DNA of 64,000 nt from Balneolales bacterium ANBcel1 (GTDB lineage Bacteria; Bacteroidota; Rhodothermia; Balneolales; Natronogracilivirgulaceae). Both the position numbers and the translations under genes were made by a program. The notes under the pieces are model-generated. The model worked only from the letters and a program-made list of their open reading frames with translations. It was not told where the DNA came from and did no database searches. Below are positions 1 through 8,707 of this stretch, piece by piece (positions within the stretch are counted from its first letter, which is position 1; each line of letters starts with the position of its first letter). The DNA lies in NCBI GenBank assembly GCA_029688905.1, contig JARULB010000002.1, forward strand, positions 124,001 through 188,000, in the 5' to 3' direction.

Positions 1-2783
1 AGGTCGCTTCCATCGTTGCCGGTTCGAAGATCTGCGAAAAGCATCTCCGCAATGTGATCCGGCTCTGCCATGAGCCGGTCGTAATCGAAGGCCGTGAATA
101 CAACGGAAAGGTGAGCCGGGATCCGCAAAAGAACAAGAGGCTCCGCAAGGAGATTCTGGAGGCCAGACGCAATAATGTATCTGTCAATTATATCGAACGG
201 GTCATTCAGCTTGCGGCGCAGGGGTACAAGGATATCGTCTTTGAATCGTACGACACGGACTGGAATTCCGAGGCCTACAATACGGTAAGCGGACAAAATT
301 CCAACAATTCCATCCGTGTTCCAAACGACTTCATGAAAGCGTTGAAAAACAACGAGGACTGGCATCTGTATGGCCGGGTGGAACGCAAAAAGGCAGCTGC
401 CGAGGGACGCAAGCCGGAACCGATGAAAACCCTCAGCGCCCGCGAGCTCTGGGATCAGGTTTCGTATGCGGCGTGGTCCTGTGCGGATCCGGGGACGCAG
501 TACCATGACACCATCAACGAATGGCATACCTGCCCGGAAGACGGTCCGATCAAAGCCAGCAATCCGTGTTCCGAGTACATGTTTCTGGATGACACGGCCT
601 GCAACCTGGCCTCTCTCAACCTCATGAAGTTTTATGATGAGAAGCGTCAGCAGTTCCTGGTGGATGATTTCCGCTTTGCTTCGCGGTTGTGGACGGTGGT
701 GCTGGAAATATCCGTTCTGATGGCGCAGTTTCCGTCGGAGCGTATTGCCGAGTTGTCTTACAAGTTTCGTACCCTTGGTCTGGGATACGCCAATATCGGT
801 TCATTGCTGATGGTAAACGGCATTCCGTATGACAGCAGGGAAGCCAATGCGATCTGTGGCGCAATCACTGCGATCATGCACATGAGCTCCTATGCTACCA
901 GTGGCGAAATGGCGGCAGAGCTTGGGGCGTTTCCCGGTTACGAAAAGAACCGGGAGCACATGCTTCGTGTGCTTCGCAACCACCGCAGAGCCGCCTACAA
1001 TGCCGATGAATCGGAGTATGAGGAGCTCACCATCAAGCCGACGGGAATAGATGAGCGCTACTGTCCCGAGTATTTGCTTAAAGCCGCCCGGCAGGATGCC
1101 GACAGAGCGGTGGCCCTTGGCGAAAAACACGGATATCGGAATGCGCAGGTCACCGTTATCGCGCCGACAGGGACCATCGGCCTGGTGATGGATTGCGACA
1201 CGACCGGCATCGAGCCCGATTTTGCATTGGTCAAGTTCAAGAAGCTGGCCGGTGGAGGATATTTCAAGATCATCAACCAGTGTGTTCCGCAGGCACTCCG
1301 CAAGCTGGGATACGATAATAAGAGCATCGAAGAGATTGTCCGGTATGCCAAAGGGCGCGGCTCTCTCAAGGGATGTCCCACGGTCACGCACGAGCGGCTT
1401 GCGGAGGCGGGTTTCACCGACGACAAGATCGAGGCGGTGGAAAAGGCGCTTCCCTCCAGTTTTGATATCAAATTCGCGTTCAATCACTGGACACTTGGTG
1501 AGTCTTTCTGCAAAAACGTGCTGGGCATCGGCGACAATGAACTTGCCGACCCGGGGTTTGATATGCTCCGGCATCTCGGATTCACCCGCAGGGAAATTGA
1601 GCAGGCGAACGATTATGTGTGTGGTACGATGACAGTGGAAGGTGCTCCTCACCTGAAGGAGGAACACTTGCCGGTATTTGACTGCGCCAATAAATGCGGC
1701 CGGACCGGAACCCGGTATATTACGGCCGAAGGCCATATTAATATGATGGCAGCGGCACAGCCGTTCATATCCGGGGCCATATCAAAGACGATTAACCTGC
1801 CCAACGAGGCGACGGTTGATGATATTCAGAGAGTTTATGAGCAGTCGTGGGAAAAAATGCTCAAGGCCAACGCACTCTACCGCGACGGATCAAAACTCAG
1901 CCAGCCGCTGAATGCCATGGCCGATATCATGGATGAGCTGGAAGAAGAGGATGAACAGGAGACATTGCAGCCGGAGTTGCTGCAGCAGCAGGATCAGGTG
2001 GTCAAGACGGCCGAAAAGATCATCCACAAATATGTTACCGGAAGGGAGCGTCTGCCCCACAGGAGGGCCGGCTATACCCAGAAATGCAAAATAGGGGGCC
2101 AATCGGTGTATCTTCGTACCGGAGAGTACGAAAACGGACAGCTGGGAGAAATTTTTATCGATATGCACCGGGAAGGTGCCGCTTTCCGAAGCCTGACCAA
2201 CTGTTTCGCAATAGCCATCTCTCTGGGGCTCCAGCATGGAGTTCCGCTGGAGGAATATGTCGATGCCTTTGTGTTCACCAAGTTTGATCCCAGCGGTACT
2301 GTTATCGGCAACCCCCATATCAAGATGACAACCTCGGTCATAGACTATATCTTCAGGGAACTTGCGGTTACCTATCTGGGCAGGGAGGACCTTGCGCATG
2401 TCGGATCCGAGCACATCGAAAAGCGTTCACTCAAACCGGTTGATGACACTCCAGGCAATGAACCGAATACATCACCAAAAACTGCAGATTCCGATTCATT
2501 CCACAGTCCTTCTGAAACCGGCAGTGCGAAATCGGAGTTGCATACAGGTCATCCGACCGTGGAGGAGACCACACCGGGTCCGGTCTCTGTCTCCGGACAT
2601 TCAGGTGATGCAGCAAGCGGTGGCACGTCACAGCCGCGTTCCCGACGTTCAGATCAAATGGACAGGGCCAGAGAGATGGGATTTACCGGTGATATCTGTT
2701 CGGATTGCGGCAGCCTGACGATGGTTCGGAACGGAACCTGTCTGAAATGCACTACTTGCGGCTCCACAACGGGTTGCTCATGA
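1..2783 (+). CDS. nrdJ: Vitamin B12-dependent (class II) ribonucleotide reductase, 5' end cut off by the window
   Basis: Reduces ribonucleotides to deoxyribonucleotides with adenosylcobalamin as radical source. The reading frame is open from base 3 with no start, so the N-terminal part, including one redox Cys, lies outside the window; the GTG at 54 is internal. Visible: the catalytic loop [19 protein letters not shown] (nt 565-625) with the family's Asn/Cys/Glu triad, the APTGTIG loop and GIEPDFAL segment, then a TSCPD domain (nt about 2080-2400). After it comes a Ser/Thr/Pro-rich linker of about 90 residues (nt 2410-2660) and a C-terminal Cys cluster ([16 protein letters not shown]) that probably acts as zinc site or thiol relay to the active site. 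No partner subunit gene follows, as expected for class II. The family call is very secure. Confidence 0.97.
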   Translation, partial: VASIVAGSKICEKHLRNVIRLCHEPVVIEGREYNGKVSRDPQKNKRLRKEILEARRNNVSVNYIERVIQLAAQGYKDIVFESYDTDWNSEAYNTVSGQNSNNSIRVPNDFMKALKNNEDWHLYGRVERKKAAAEGRKPEPMKTLSARELWDQVSYAAWSCADPGTQYHDTINEWHTCPEDGPIKASNPCSEYMFLDDTACNLASLNLMKFYDEKRQQFLVDDFRFASRLWTVVLEISVLMAQFPSERIAELSYKFRTLGLGYANIGSLLMVNGIPYDSREANAICGAITAIMHMSSYATSGEMAAELGAFPGYEKNREHMLRVLRNHRRAAYNADESEYEELTIKPTGIDERYCPEYLLKAARQDADRAVALGEKHGYRNAQVTVIAPTGTIGLVMDCDTTGIEPDFALVKFKKLAGGGYFKIINQCVPQALRKLGYDNKSIEEIVRYAKGRGSLKGCPTVTHERLAEAGFTDDKIEAVEKALPSSFDIKFAFNHWTLGESFCKNVLGIGDNELADPGFDMLRHLGFTRREIEQANDYVCGTMTVEGAPHLKEEHLPVFDCANKCGRTGTRYITAEGHINMMAAAQPFISGAISKTINLPNEATVDDIQRVYEQSWEKMLKANALYRDGSKLSQPLNAMADIMDELEEEDEQETLQPELLQQQDQVVKTAEKIIHKYVTGRERLPHRRAGYTQKCKIGGQSVYLRTGEYENGQLGEIFIDMHREGAAFRSLTNCFAIAISLGLQHGVPLEEYVDAFVFTKFDPSGTVIGNPHIKMTTSVIDYIFRELAVTYLGREDLAHVGSEHIEKRSLKPVDDTPGNEPNTSPKTADSDSFHSPSETGSAKSELHTGHPTVEETTPGPVSVSGHSGDAASGGTSQPRSRRSDQMDRAREMGFTGDICSDCGSLTMVRNGTCLKCTTCGSTTGCS

Positions 2784-2798
2784 TGAACTTTCAATCAA

Positions 2799-2833
2799 TC
2801 GCCCTGGCTCTCTTTTTGGGAATACCAGGGCGA
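2799..2833. repeat. Perfect 9-bp inverted repeat just after nrdJ
   Basis: TCGCCCTGG at 2799-2807 pairs perfectly with CCAGGGCGA at 2825-2833 around a 17-nt loop. It starts 16 nt after the nrdJ stop, so it is probably a 3'-end hairpin. No T-tract follows on either strand, so it is not a standard intrinsic terminator; it may stabilise the mRNA end. Confidence 0.55.
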
Positions 2834-2872
2834 AGATTGCTGGTAACAATGGGATTCTTCAGAGGCTAATCC

Positions 2873-3022
2873 TCAATATGCGGTTTTTGATTTGGGGGGG
2901 ATGATCATCCGAATCCATGCACGAATTGTGCGGTGGAGGTAGTGGTACCAGCCGTGGTGGTACTTCTCAAAGGTGTGAAACTTTTCGTACAGCCTGGTGC
3001 GGCTCATATCAGTAGTTTTCAT
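2873..3022 (-). CDS. Small His- and aromatic-rich ORF, 49 residues, unknown function
   Basis: ATG at 3022, stop TGA at 2875-2873. The start is backed by a good Shine-Dalgarno sequence, GGAG, 6 nt upstream on the minus strand. The product is basic and very rich in His, Tyr and Trp (KYHHGWYHYLHR in the middle), ending PPKSKTAY; there is no signal peptide or Cys pair. It would be convergent with nrdJ, with the hairpin at 2799-2833 in between. I recognise no family. The ribosome-binding site and the non-random composition favour a real gene, but its length makes chance possible. Confidence 0.45.
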   Translation of the reverse strand: MKTTDMSRTRLYEKFHTFEKYHHGWYHYLHRTIRAWIRMIIPPKSKTAY

Positions 3023-3369
3023 AGGCATCTCCGTTAAATATTAGCGGTTAGAACAAAAAGAAATAAAAGCGCTTTTCTAACCATATGATAAGGATTTGTA
3101 CGATTTTTTGCAATCAGGGTTGCAAAAAAAGTGGTATTTAATCAAACCCGGTGAGACACGTTATTTCTTCAGGTTGAAGCGGCTTCAAGAGAAAAAAAAG
3201 TATGCAGGGAAAGTGCTCCGGCATTTCCTGCAGTAGAGGGTATTGCAGCTGTGTGACAGGCCCAAAGCGGCTGCAAAGCGGGCAAGAAGATTATTTTTGT
3301 AACAAACAAAGCCATGCGTACTCCTATAGGTACAAAACAGCATAATCACTAATTTTGGAGTACCGCTAA
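3023..3369. other. Intergenic stretch dense in inverted repeats
   Basis: This 347-nt gap holds: GGTTAGAA/TTCTAACC (3046-3053 and 3075-3082) flanking the palindrome AAAAGCGCTTTT (3065-3076); TTGCAA twice (3108-3113, 3120-3125); the palindrome TTGAAGCGGCTTCAA (3174-3188); a hairpin GCAGG(g)AAA(g)TG/CATTTCCTGC (3204-3231) with two one-base bulges; and TTGCAGC/GCTGCAA (3243-3249 and 3270-3276). It ends in the promoter-like motif for the response regulator operon. It could be an operator array or a structured RNA. No convincing protein-coding frame is seen in it. Confidence 0.5.
3298..3330 (+). promoter_or_regulatory. Candidate alternative-sigma promoter for the response regulator operon
   Basis: TGTAACAAA (3298-3306), 11 nt, GTACTCCTAT (3318-3327), one base, GG (3329-3330). 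The same two boxes with exactly the same spacing occur on the minus strand at 8592-8560, facing the lipoprotein/CHAT operon, while the 11-nt spacers are unrelated. That pattern is typical of -35/-10 boxes. Transcription would begin near 3335, about 35 nt before the start codon. A housekeeping-like TATTTTTG overlaps its upstream edge (3292-3299), with no good TTG box at the usual distance. Confidence 0.6.
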
Positions 3370-3978
3370 ATGGAAAGGCATGCACCAGACTTGTTCAGAT
3401 CCAGTGTCGAACCCGGAGTGACACACAGTGACAGGTTCAATGAAATCTGGAATACCTCTCTCGCACAAAAGGTCAGGGCATCAGGTTCAAACAGTGAATT
3501 CGATACAAATATGAATCTGATTGCATATTCGTATTCGACTGGAAACGGAGTGCAGCCCGCAAAGAGAAAACAGAGAGAGTCGGAACATCATCCCCTGGCT
3601 CGGAAAATCAAGGCATTGCACATAGAAGACGATGACGAGATTCGTTTTCTGGTTAAAGCTTTTTTAAAAAATCTCGTGGATGTGGATCCTGCCGCGGATG
3701 GGGATGAAGCGATCACCAATTCCACAAATAATAAATACGACCTGATTATAACGGATATAAATCTTGGCGCCGGTATCGACGGGATCGAAGCAGCCAGGGA
3801 AATCAGAAACATAGGCTACTACCGGAATGTGCCGATCATCGCGGCCACCGCAAATGGCACTTCCGAAGTGAGAAATCAGTGTTTGGAAGCAGGAATGGAT
3901 GCCTTTCTGCTCAAACCATTCATGAAAAGAGACCTGATCAATACCGTTGAACAGGTAATGGAAAACAGAATGTCATAA
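3370..3978 (+). CDS. Receiver-only response regulator with a long N-terminal extension
   Basis: 202 residues. Residues 1-78 are a polar, probably disordered extension with no recognisable domain. Residues 80-200 form a receiver domain with the full phosphorylation set: acidic cluster D87-D89 (HIEDDDE), phospho-acceptor D129 (IITDINLG), T160 and K182 (LLKPF). No DNA-binding or enzymatic output domain follows, so it likely works by protein contact, like CheY- or Spo0F-type regulators. No histidine kinase gene is in the window. Start ATG 3370 has GGAG upstream (3357-3360). The gene precedes the TPR membrane protein by 27 nt, so the two should be co-transcribed, ending at the terminator at 4870. 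Confidence 0.88.
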   Translation: MERHAPDLFRSSVEPGVTHSDRFNEIWNTSLAQKVRASGSNSEFDTNMNLIAYSYSTGNGVQPAKRKQRESEHHPLARKIKALHIEDDDEIRFLVKAFLKNLVDVDPAADGDEAITNSTNNKYDLIITDINLGAGIDGIEAAREIRNIGYYRNVPIIAATANGTSEVRNQCLEAGMDAFLLKPFMKRDLINTVEQVMENRMS

Positions 3979-4005
3979 TTACAATGGGTAGAGGAGTATA
4001 TCAAG

Positions 4006-4737
4006 GTGGACAATAGCGAACTAAAAAAAATTCAGGATCAGATTGATGCCTACCGAAATGGAGAGCTAACCGAAGAGCAGATTGATGATCTTTGGGTTGA
4101 TCTCATTTCATATCCGGATCAAATGGAGTACCTGGTTAACTCTGTGAATCTGGAAAAGCTGGCATCTGATCAGAAGTCACCTGCAAACATTATTGCAGAC
4201 AGCAAAACAGATTATTCCTGGCTCCGGACAATAGGGCGAGTGGCTGCCGTACTGCTGATGGTCACGGGTATCATATCCATGATCTATATGTTCAACTCGG
4301 ACCGGTTTTTTGAGCCGTCTCCACTGGCTGAAATTGAACTCAACAGCTTTCGGTCATCTACAATACCTTCGGACGTTTTTGAGTATGAGCTGCAGCGGGC
4401 CATAAACATGGCATCGCTCGACAAACATGCCAAAGCTCTGGAAAAACTGGAAGATATCCATGGATTGAATTTGTCAGCGGAGCAGGAAATAAAATTGAAG
4501 CTCAGCAAAGGCTCCGTTCTCTACAACCATCACGAATATGCAAAAGCTTCGGAAGTATTCCGGTCGCTGCTGGATGAGTACGATGATTTGCACATTCTGA
4601 CGGAAGAACAGATCCACTGGTTCCTGGGCAACGCCTATCTGCACATGGGTGTGGAGGAACAGGCGCTGGTTCATATCCGGATAACCTATGAGCTCAACGG
4701 TGCGTATCGCCGGCAAGCCGAGCGTTTTCTGAATTGA
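4006..4737 (+). CDS. Membrane TPR protein with anti-sigma-like N-terminal segment
   Basis: 243 residues; GTG start at 4006 with GAGGAG 9 nt upstream. Residues 1-60 are a charged helical segment (YRNGELTEEQIDDLW, then YPDQMEYLVNSVNLE) that by eye resembles the cytoplasmic N-termini of Bacteroidota-type anti-sigma factors lacking a zinc motif. A single membrane helix spans about 76-96, preceded by RTIGR, which predicts the N-terminus inside. Residues 120-243 are TPR-like helical repeats (ALEKLEDI, YNHHEYAKASEVFRSLL, FLGNAYLHMGVEEQAL), predicted periplasmic. Second gene of the response-regulator operon. The anti-sigma role is an inference from layout and weak similarity; the membrane-TPR description is firm. 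Confidence 0.7.
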   Translation: MDNSELKKIQDQIDAYRNGELTEEQIDDLWVDLISYPDQMEYLVNSVNLEKLASDQKSPANIIADSKTDYSWLRTIGRVAAVLLMVTGIISMIYMFNSDRFFEPSPLAEIELNSFRSSTIPSDVFEYELQRAINMASLDKHAKALEKLEDIHGLNLSAEQEIKLKLSKGSVLYNHHEYAKASEVFRSLLDEYDDLHILTEEQIHWFLGNAYLHMGVEEQALVHIRITYELNGAYRRQAERFLN

Positions 4738-4869
4738 AAGTTATATACGGCCGTTTCTTGCACCGTTCTGAAGCGAAGCAAATCTGACAAGCAGCAAAGA
4801 GAATCAATAAGGTTTTTTATTCATCAACGAGTAGCCTGACATCCGCTACTTGATATCCAGTGCAATCTA

Positions 4870-4904
4870 CAGGAAGGACACTTACCATGTCCTTCCTGTT
4901 TTTA
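4870..4904 (+). terminator. Intrinsic terminator of the response regulator/TPR operon
   Basis: CAGGAAGGACA (4870-4880), loop of 7, TGTCCTTCCTG (4888-4898): a perfect 11-bp stem followed by five T. A second hairpin, AGTAGC/GCTACT (4830-4850), lies just before it. It stops plus-strand transcription before the convergent CHAT gene ending at 4929. Confidence 0.92.
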
Positions 4905-4928
4905 TATCTGCCATACTCATAAGGAAAA

Positions 4929-7900
4929 TCAGTGCCTGGAATGGATGCCGGGAAGCCTGATCCAGGTGAGCAAGAGCGTCAGCAGTCCGATGGCAAAAAG
5001 AGCTATACCCGCAAGCCAGAAGTTGAATGACTTGACAACAGGATCGTTGCTTCCATAGATGACAAAAGACCCCCAATATGACGGGTTGCTGTTTGCACTG
5101 TTCATGTAGGCGATTTTTGCCTGCCTCATGGCTTCGCTTTTTTCCATTCCCTCATTGAGATTGGCATAAAACGAGACCGAAAGTTCGTAGGCGGATTGGT
5201 CGCGAATTGTCCAGAGATTCATGACCAGACTTTTTACACCGGCATAGTTGAATGCCCGGCTGAATCCGACGATACCACTCCCCTGAATATAATTGCCGGA
5301 GCCGGATTCACAGGAATTCAGCATAACCATCTCGTTGGAAAGATCCATGCCAAAAAGTTCATAGGCGTAAATGAGTCCGCTTTCGGCATTGCCCTCGGGG
5401 TTACTTTCCGGCCTCTCCGGACTCATATAGATTGGAGAGTAGAGCGGATCGGTTTCAAATACTTCGCTGTGAGAAGCCAGGTGGAGAATTCGGCTTTTGC
5501 CGGAGTAGTTCCTGAAGGCATTTTTGGTGCTTGTCTGTGAGTGGTGATAGACATTATTGGTAAGGCGGTCCAGGCGGTTTGAAATTTCGGTAACTTCCCG
5601 TTCAGCGAGCGGCAACGGGGGGAGGTTGCGACCTGTCATCAACCGGCTTTCCTGGCCCTCGAAATGGGAAATTCCGAATCCGAGAAAATCGAGGCTGTGG
5701 GCAGTTGCCGGAGTATGGTCGAATGCCGCCTCAAGATCCTTCAGGGAGTTGGCATAGGAAACCGATGCATGTTCTATCAAATAGGTTGCCTCTCCATAGC
5801 TGTAGTCGCCTGACACGCTGTTAAGTGGCAGTATTTCAAGCGGAATGTGGTAGAGAAATCCGTCCGGGATAACGTAGTAATTACTGTGTCTGTCATCAAT
5901 ATTCAGGACATCAATCACCTTGCTTCGGAACCATTCCAGCTCCTTCAGTCGTATACGGTCACCTGACAGGCTCTCCACCAGCTTGTCCACACGCTCGAGC
6001 TCCTGCTCTGAAAAGGGTATATGATGAATATCGAATGAACCGGAGGTGATGGTAGAGGCGTACAGATCATCTTCAAACAGACTGAAATAGAGAATGATGT
6101 CGGAGCGGCGCAGCTGCCGGCGGATTTTTGCGAAGTTGAACGGCTCCAGGTCAATGTGCTGGAGAACCTTTCTTCGAAGCATATTCTGTTGTGAGGTCGC
6201 TTCTACGAGTTGATTGTTGAGCTCATAGCGCCGTTGTCCTTCGGCATGGATCATTTCCGAGCGCAGCCGTTCGATGCGGTTGCGCAGGGCGTAGTCGTGG
6301 GTAAGCTCGCTTTCCGTAAGAATCGAGGACTTAAGCGCGGGATTGTTGAAAAAGGCGAAAGAGCTGAGATTTTTAACCTCGTCCATCCAGAAAAGGGCCT
6401 CTTCATGCCGGTTGTGCTCTGTGAGTTGTTTTATAAGTAAATTGAAAATTCCGGCATAGAACGAATCGAAAAACATGTGGCCCGACTGCAGGTCGGTAGT
6501 ATGTCGAACTCGTTCGATTATTTTATTGGCACTCATTGAAAGCAAGTCAAGGGCTTTTTGAGTGTTGTTATTATGAATATGTTTTTTGGCCAGTAACTCG
6601 TTTAGTTTCTTTTGAGATCTAAACGAAAGTATTGACTGATCATGATCTAATAACTTATTAACATATCTAGTAGCACTTCCATGGTTGCCTATCAAGAAAT
6701 GGATATCTGCTAATTTCAAATAAGAGTGTAAAATAATGATATCATCACCTTCTGATTTTCCCTCATCCAAAAACAATTGAACGGCTTCAATCGCTTTGTC
6801 AAATAACTCAAAGTCGTAGTACAAATGAAATAGGTCAGAATACCCAATTAAAATCAAATTTTTATTACCCGTTTCCCTGCCGATCGATATATATTTATTG
6901 ATAGCCTCCAATGATGGCTCAAAAGCATGTTCAAATCGCCAATGATACCTCGAAAATGTTCGATAAATCCTAGCAAGAATGCTTAAATCTGAGATTTGAT
7001 CGGTAATTGCCCGCATTTGTTTTATTTGACCCTTGGCGCTATTCCAATTTGACAGACTAGCATAGTAATTATATAAATTAATATAGCTCTGAGCACGGAA
7101 GTTGTCATCGTCATACCTATTAGCATGTGCAAGAGAACTGGATATGAGTTCTATATATTTTTCAAAATAGCCAAGATCATAGTATGCAATACCTAGGTTG
7201 TTCAAGATTGCGACCTGATACCTATAGTCATCAAATACGTCAAAATGATTGTAGACATACTCCAGTGTTTCCACAGCTCCTTGAATCTGGCCGATTTGAA
7301 TTAGTATAGCTCCAAAGTCAAATCTAGCTATAACTTGATCTTTTAATGAGAGGTAATTGGAAAGAGGAAGGATGAGGTTTCTGTTAAGATCCAGGTCATA
7401 TTGATAGTAACCACGAAAATATGATGAGAACGATATATACCGCAGTAGTCGAATGGACTGGTCAGACACGGGCAGTTCGGAGTAACGGGAAATGGATTGC
7501 GCCAACCGGTAAACCTGCTCCTCCTGCTGCAGCCGGTAGTGACCGTTGATCAGGATCAATAACTGCACGATATCTTCTGCACGAGATAGACTGAAATTAT
7601 CCAGGCGCTGCTCGTACCAATCGTTCAGCTCCTGTCGTACATGGGTACTTGCCGTGTCCTGTTCGTAGATGGCGTCGAAATAGTAGAAATCCAGGGGCGT
7701 TGCGTCTCTTCTGTGCAGCGAGTAGGACTCATTGATATCACCGGACTGCAAAAAGTGAAGGTGAAAACGCTCCTTGTCGGTCAGTTCATCTCGATTCAGA
7801 CTTGCCAGAAGGGAAGCACGATCCGGTTCCCCGGATTGATGTTCGTGAAGATAGATGAGTGCAAGGGTGGGCTTGTCGATGCACTCTACCAAGCGGCGGG

Positions 7901-8210
7901 GATATTCCTTTCTGGCAGAATGCCCTTCACCGGTTTGCTGGCCAACACATCTTGCAATACGGTAGGATCGGGGAAAGGCTTGCGGATCACCCAAGACCAT
8001 ATCCACAAACAGGGTGCGGGCGCGGGTATTGGATTGCAGTACCTGGTACAGGAGCCAGGCGGACTCTGACGAGTGGCTTTGCTCAAAATCGCTCGCGTAA
8101 AAAAGAAGCTGCTCTCTGATGGTGTTTTCCTGACCATCAGAGAGCTCGATTCCCTTGGCCGCGGACGCGACCAGCAAACTAAAAAAAAATATAAAAACGG
8201 TACGGGTCAC
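4929..8210 (-). CDS. Exported TPR-CHAT peptidase, C-terminally membrane-anchored
   Basis: 1093 residues. Residues 1-20 form a signal peptide (MTRTVFIFFFSLLVASAAKG). Residues about 60-600 are helical TPR-type repeats; a coiled-coil-like stretch follows (about 650-700). Residues about 780-1060 form a CHAT domain, a caspase/separase-clan Cys peptidase fold, with the dyad His914 (HLASHSE) and Cys967 (MLNSCESGSG) intact, plus GFSRAFNYAG and SLVMNLW. A terminal membrane helix (about 1065-1085) and a basic tail end the protein, so the CHAT domain should lie in the periplasm, tethered to the inner membrane. Bases 6540-7440 (residues about 257-557) are markedly AT-rich, unlike both flanks. The lipoprotein gene lies 60 nt upstream in the same direction; the response-regulator operon converges on it. 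CHAT assignment is secure; the substrate is unknown. Confidence 0.93.
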   Translation of the reverse strand: MTRTVFIFFFSLLVASAAKGIELSDGQENTIREQLLFYASDFEQSHSSESAWLLYQVLQSNTRARTLFVDMVLGDPQAFPRSYRIARCVGQQTGEGHSARKEYPRRLVECIDKPTLALIYLHEHQSGEPDRASLLASLNRDELTDKERFHLHFLQSGDINESYSLHRRDATPLDFYYFDAIYEQDTASTHVRQELNDWYEQRLDNFSLSRAEDIVQLLILINGHYRLQQEEQVYRLAQSISRYSELPVSDQSIRLLRYISFSSYFRGYYQYDLDLNRNLILPLSNYLSLKDQVIARFDFGAILIQIGQIQGAVETLEYVYNHFDVFDDYRYQVAILNNLGIAYYDLGYFEKYIELISSSLAHANRYDDDNFRAQSYINLYNYYASLSNWNSAKGQIKQMRAITDQISDLSILARIYRTFSRYHWRFEHAFEPSLEAINKYISIGRETGNKNLILIGYSDLFHLYYDFELFDKAIEAVQLFLDEGKSEGDDIIILHSYLKLADIHFLIGNHGSATRYVNKLLDHDQSILSFRSQKKLNELLAKKHIHNNNTQKALDLLSMSANKIIERVRHTTDLQSGHMFFDSFYAGIFNLLIKQLTEHNRHEEALFWMDEVKNLSSFAFFNNPALKSSILTESELTHDYALRNRIERLRSEMIHAEGQRRYELNNQLVEATSQQNMLRRKVLQHIDLEPFNFAKIRRQLRRSDIILYFSLFEDDLYASTITSGSFDIHHIPFSEQELERVDKLVESLSGDRIRLKELEWFRSKVIDVLNIDDRHSNYYVIPDGFLYHIPLEILPLNSVSGDYSYGEATYLIEHASVSYANSLKDLEAAFDHTPATAHSLDFLGFGISHFEGQESRLMTGRNLPPLPLAEREVTEISNRLDRLTNNVYHHSQTSTKNAFRNYSGKSRILHLASHSEVFETDPLYSPIYMSPERPESNPEGNAESGLIYAYELFGMDLSNEMVMLNSCESGSGNYIQGSGIVGFSRAFNYAGVKSLVMNLWTIRDQSAYELSVSFYANLNEGMEKSEAMRQAKIAYMNSANSNPSYWGSFVIYGSNDPVVKSFNFWLAGIALFAIGLLTLLLTWIRLPGIHSRH

Positions 8211-8270
8211 ACGGAAACCTCATACTGGGAGTCACATGAAACCCGAAAATAATAATATTAGTATGCAGTA

Positions 8271-8483
8271 TCAATCAGGGCGGATTCGAATGACATCACC
8301 TCTACCACTTGAGGGGCCCTCATACTGCTCAATCATTTCATCCTGTGCCTGAAAATCTTGCGCATCAAATTTCATTTGGCCATCCGCCTCGTTGAGGTTG
8401 GGGGAGGTAATACCGGTGCAGGAGGTAAGAAGGAATGCAAATGTAATGGTTGCGAGGACAGAAACGTTCTTGAAGTTTTTCAT
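8271..8483 (-). CDS. Small lipoprotein, 70 residues
   Basis: Start chosen at the ATG at 8483, since it gives a classic lipoprotein signal: MKNFKNVSV, a hydrophobic core, then LLTSC with the lipidation Cys at residue 21. The mature part is about 50 residues, acidic, with no known domain (QAQDEMIEQYEGPSSGRGD). It lies 60 nt upstream of the TPR-CHAT gene on the same strand, so the two share a transcript, presumably from the motif at 8592-8560. The frame is open 17 codons further up, but those do not begin like a signal peptide. It may be an envelope sensor, or an inhibitor or substrate of the CHAT protein; nothing in the sequence decides. Confidence 0.72.
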   Translation of the reverse strand: MKNFKNVSVLATITFAFLLTSCTGITSPNLNEADGQMKFDAQDFQAQDEMIEQYEGPSSGRGDVIRIRPD

Positions 8484-8559
8484 GACGTAAGGGGTTTTTT
8501 GTATTGAAGTGATCAAGAGTAAATGATACCGCACAGGGGCGGTTTTGTTTTATGTCTTG

Positions 8560-8592
8560 CCAATAGGAGTACTCGGACCCCTATTTGTTACA
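8560..8592 (-). promoter_or_regulatory. Candidate alternative-sigma promoter for the lipoprotein/CHAT operon
   Basis: Read on the minus strand: TGTAACAAA, 11 nt, GTACTCCTAT, T, GG. It matches the element in front of the response regulator (3298-3330) at all 21 box positions with identical spacing, while only about 3 of 11 spacer bases agree. The start point would be near 8555, giving a leader of about 70 nt to the lipoprotein ATG. The downstream box also forms the palindrome GAGTACTC (8567-8574). Confidence 0.6.
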
Positions 8593-8707
8593 TTTTTTTT
8601 TAAAAAAGATGAGATAATTGCAAAATACTGGCTCCAAAGGCCTTAATTATTTCAATATTATGCCGATAATACAGAGTTTTCTTATTGTAAAAAGACAGAT
8701 TAGAGTA

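Noticed and set aside
801-1736. 311-codon open frame on the minus strand inside nrdJ
   Set aside because: Antisense shadow of a well-conserved gene; the translation has no recognisable domain and no ribosome-binding site.
3185-3385. 66-codon minus-strand frame in the structured gap before the response regulator
   Set aside because: No ribosome-binding site, no recognisable features, and it covers the inverted repeats and the promoter-like motif.
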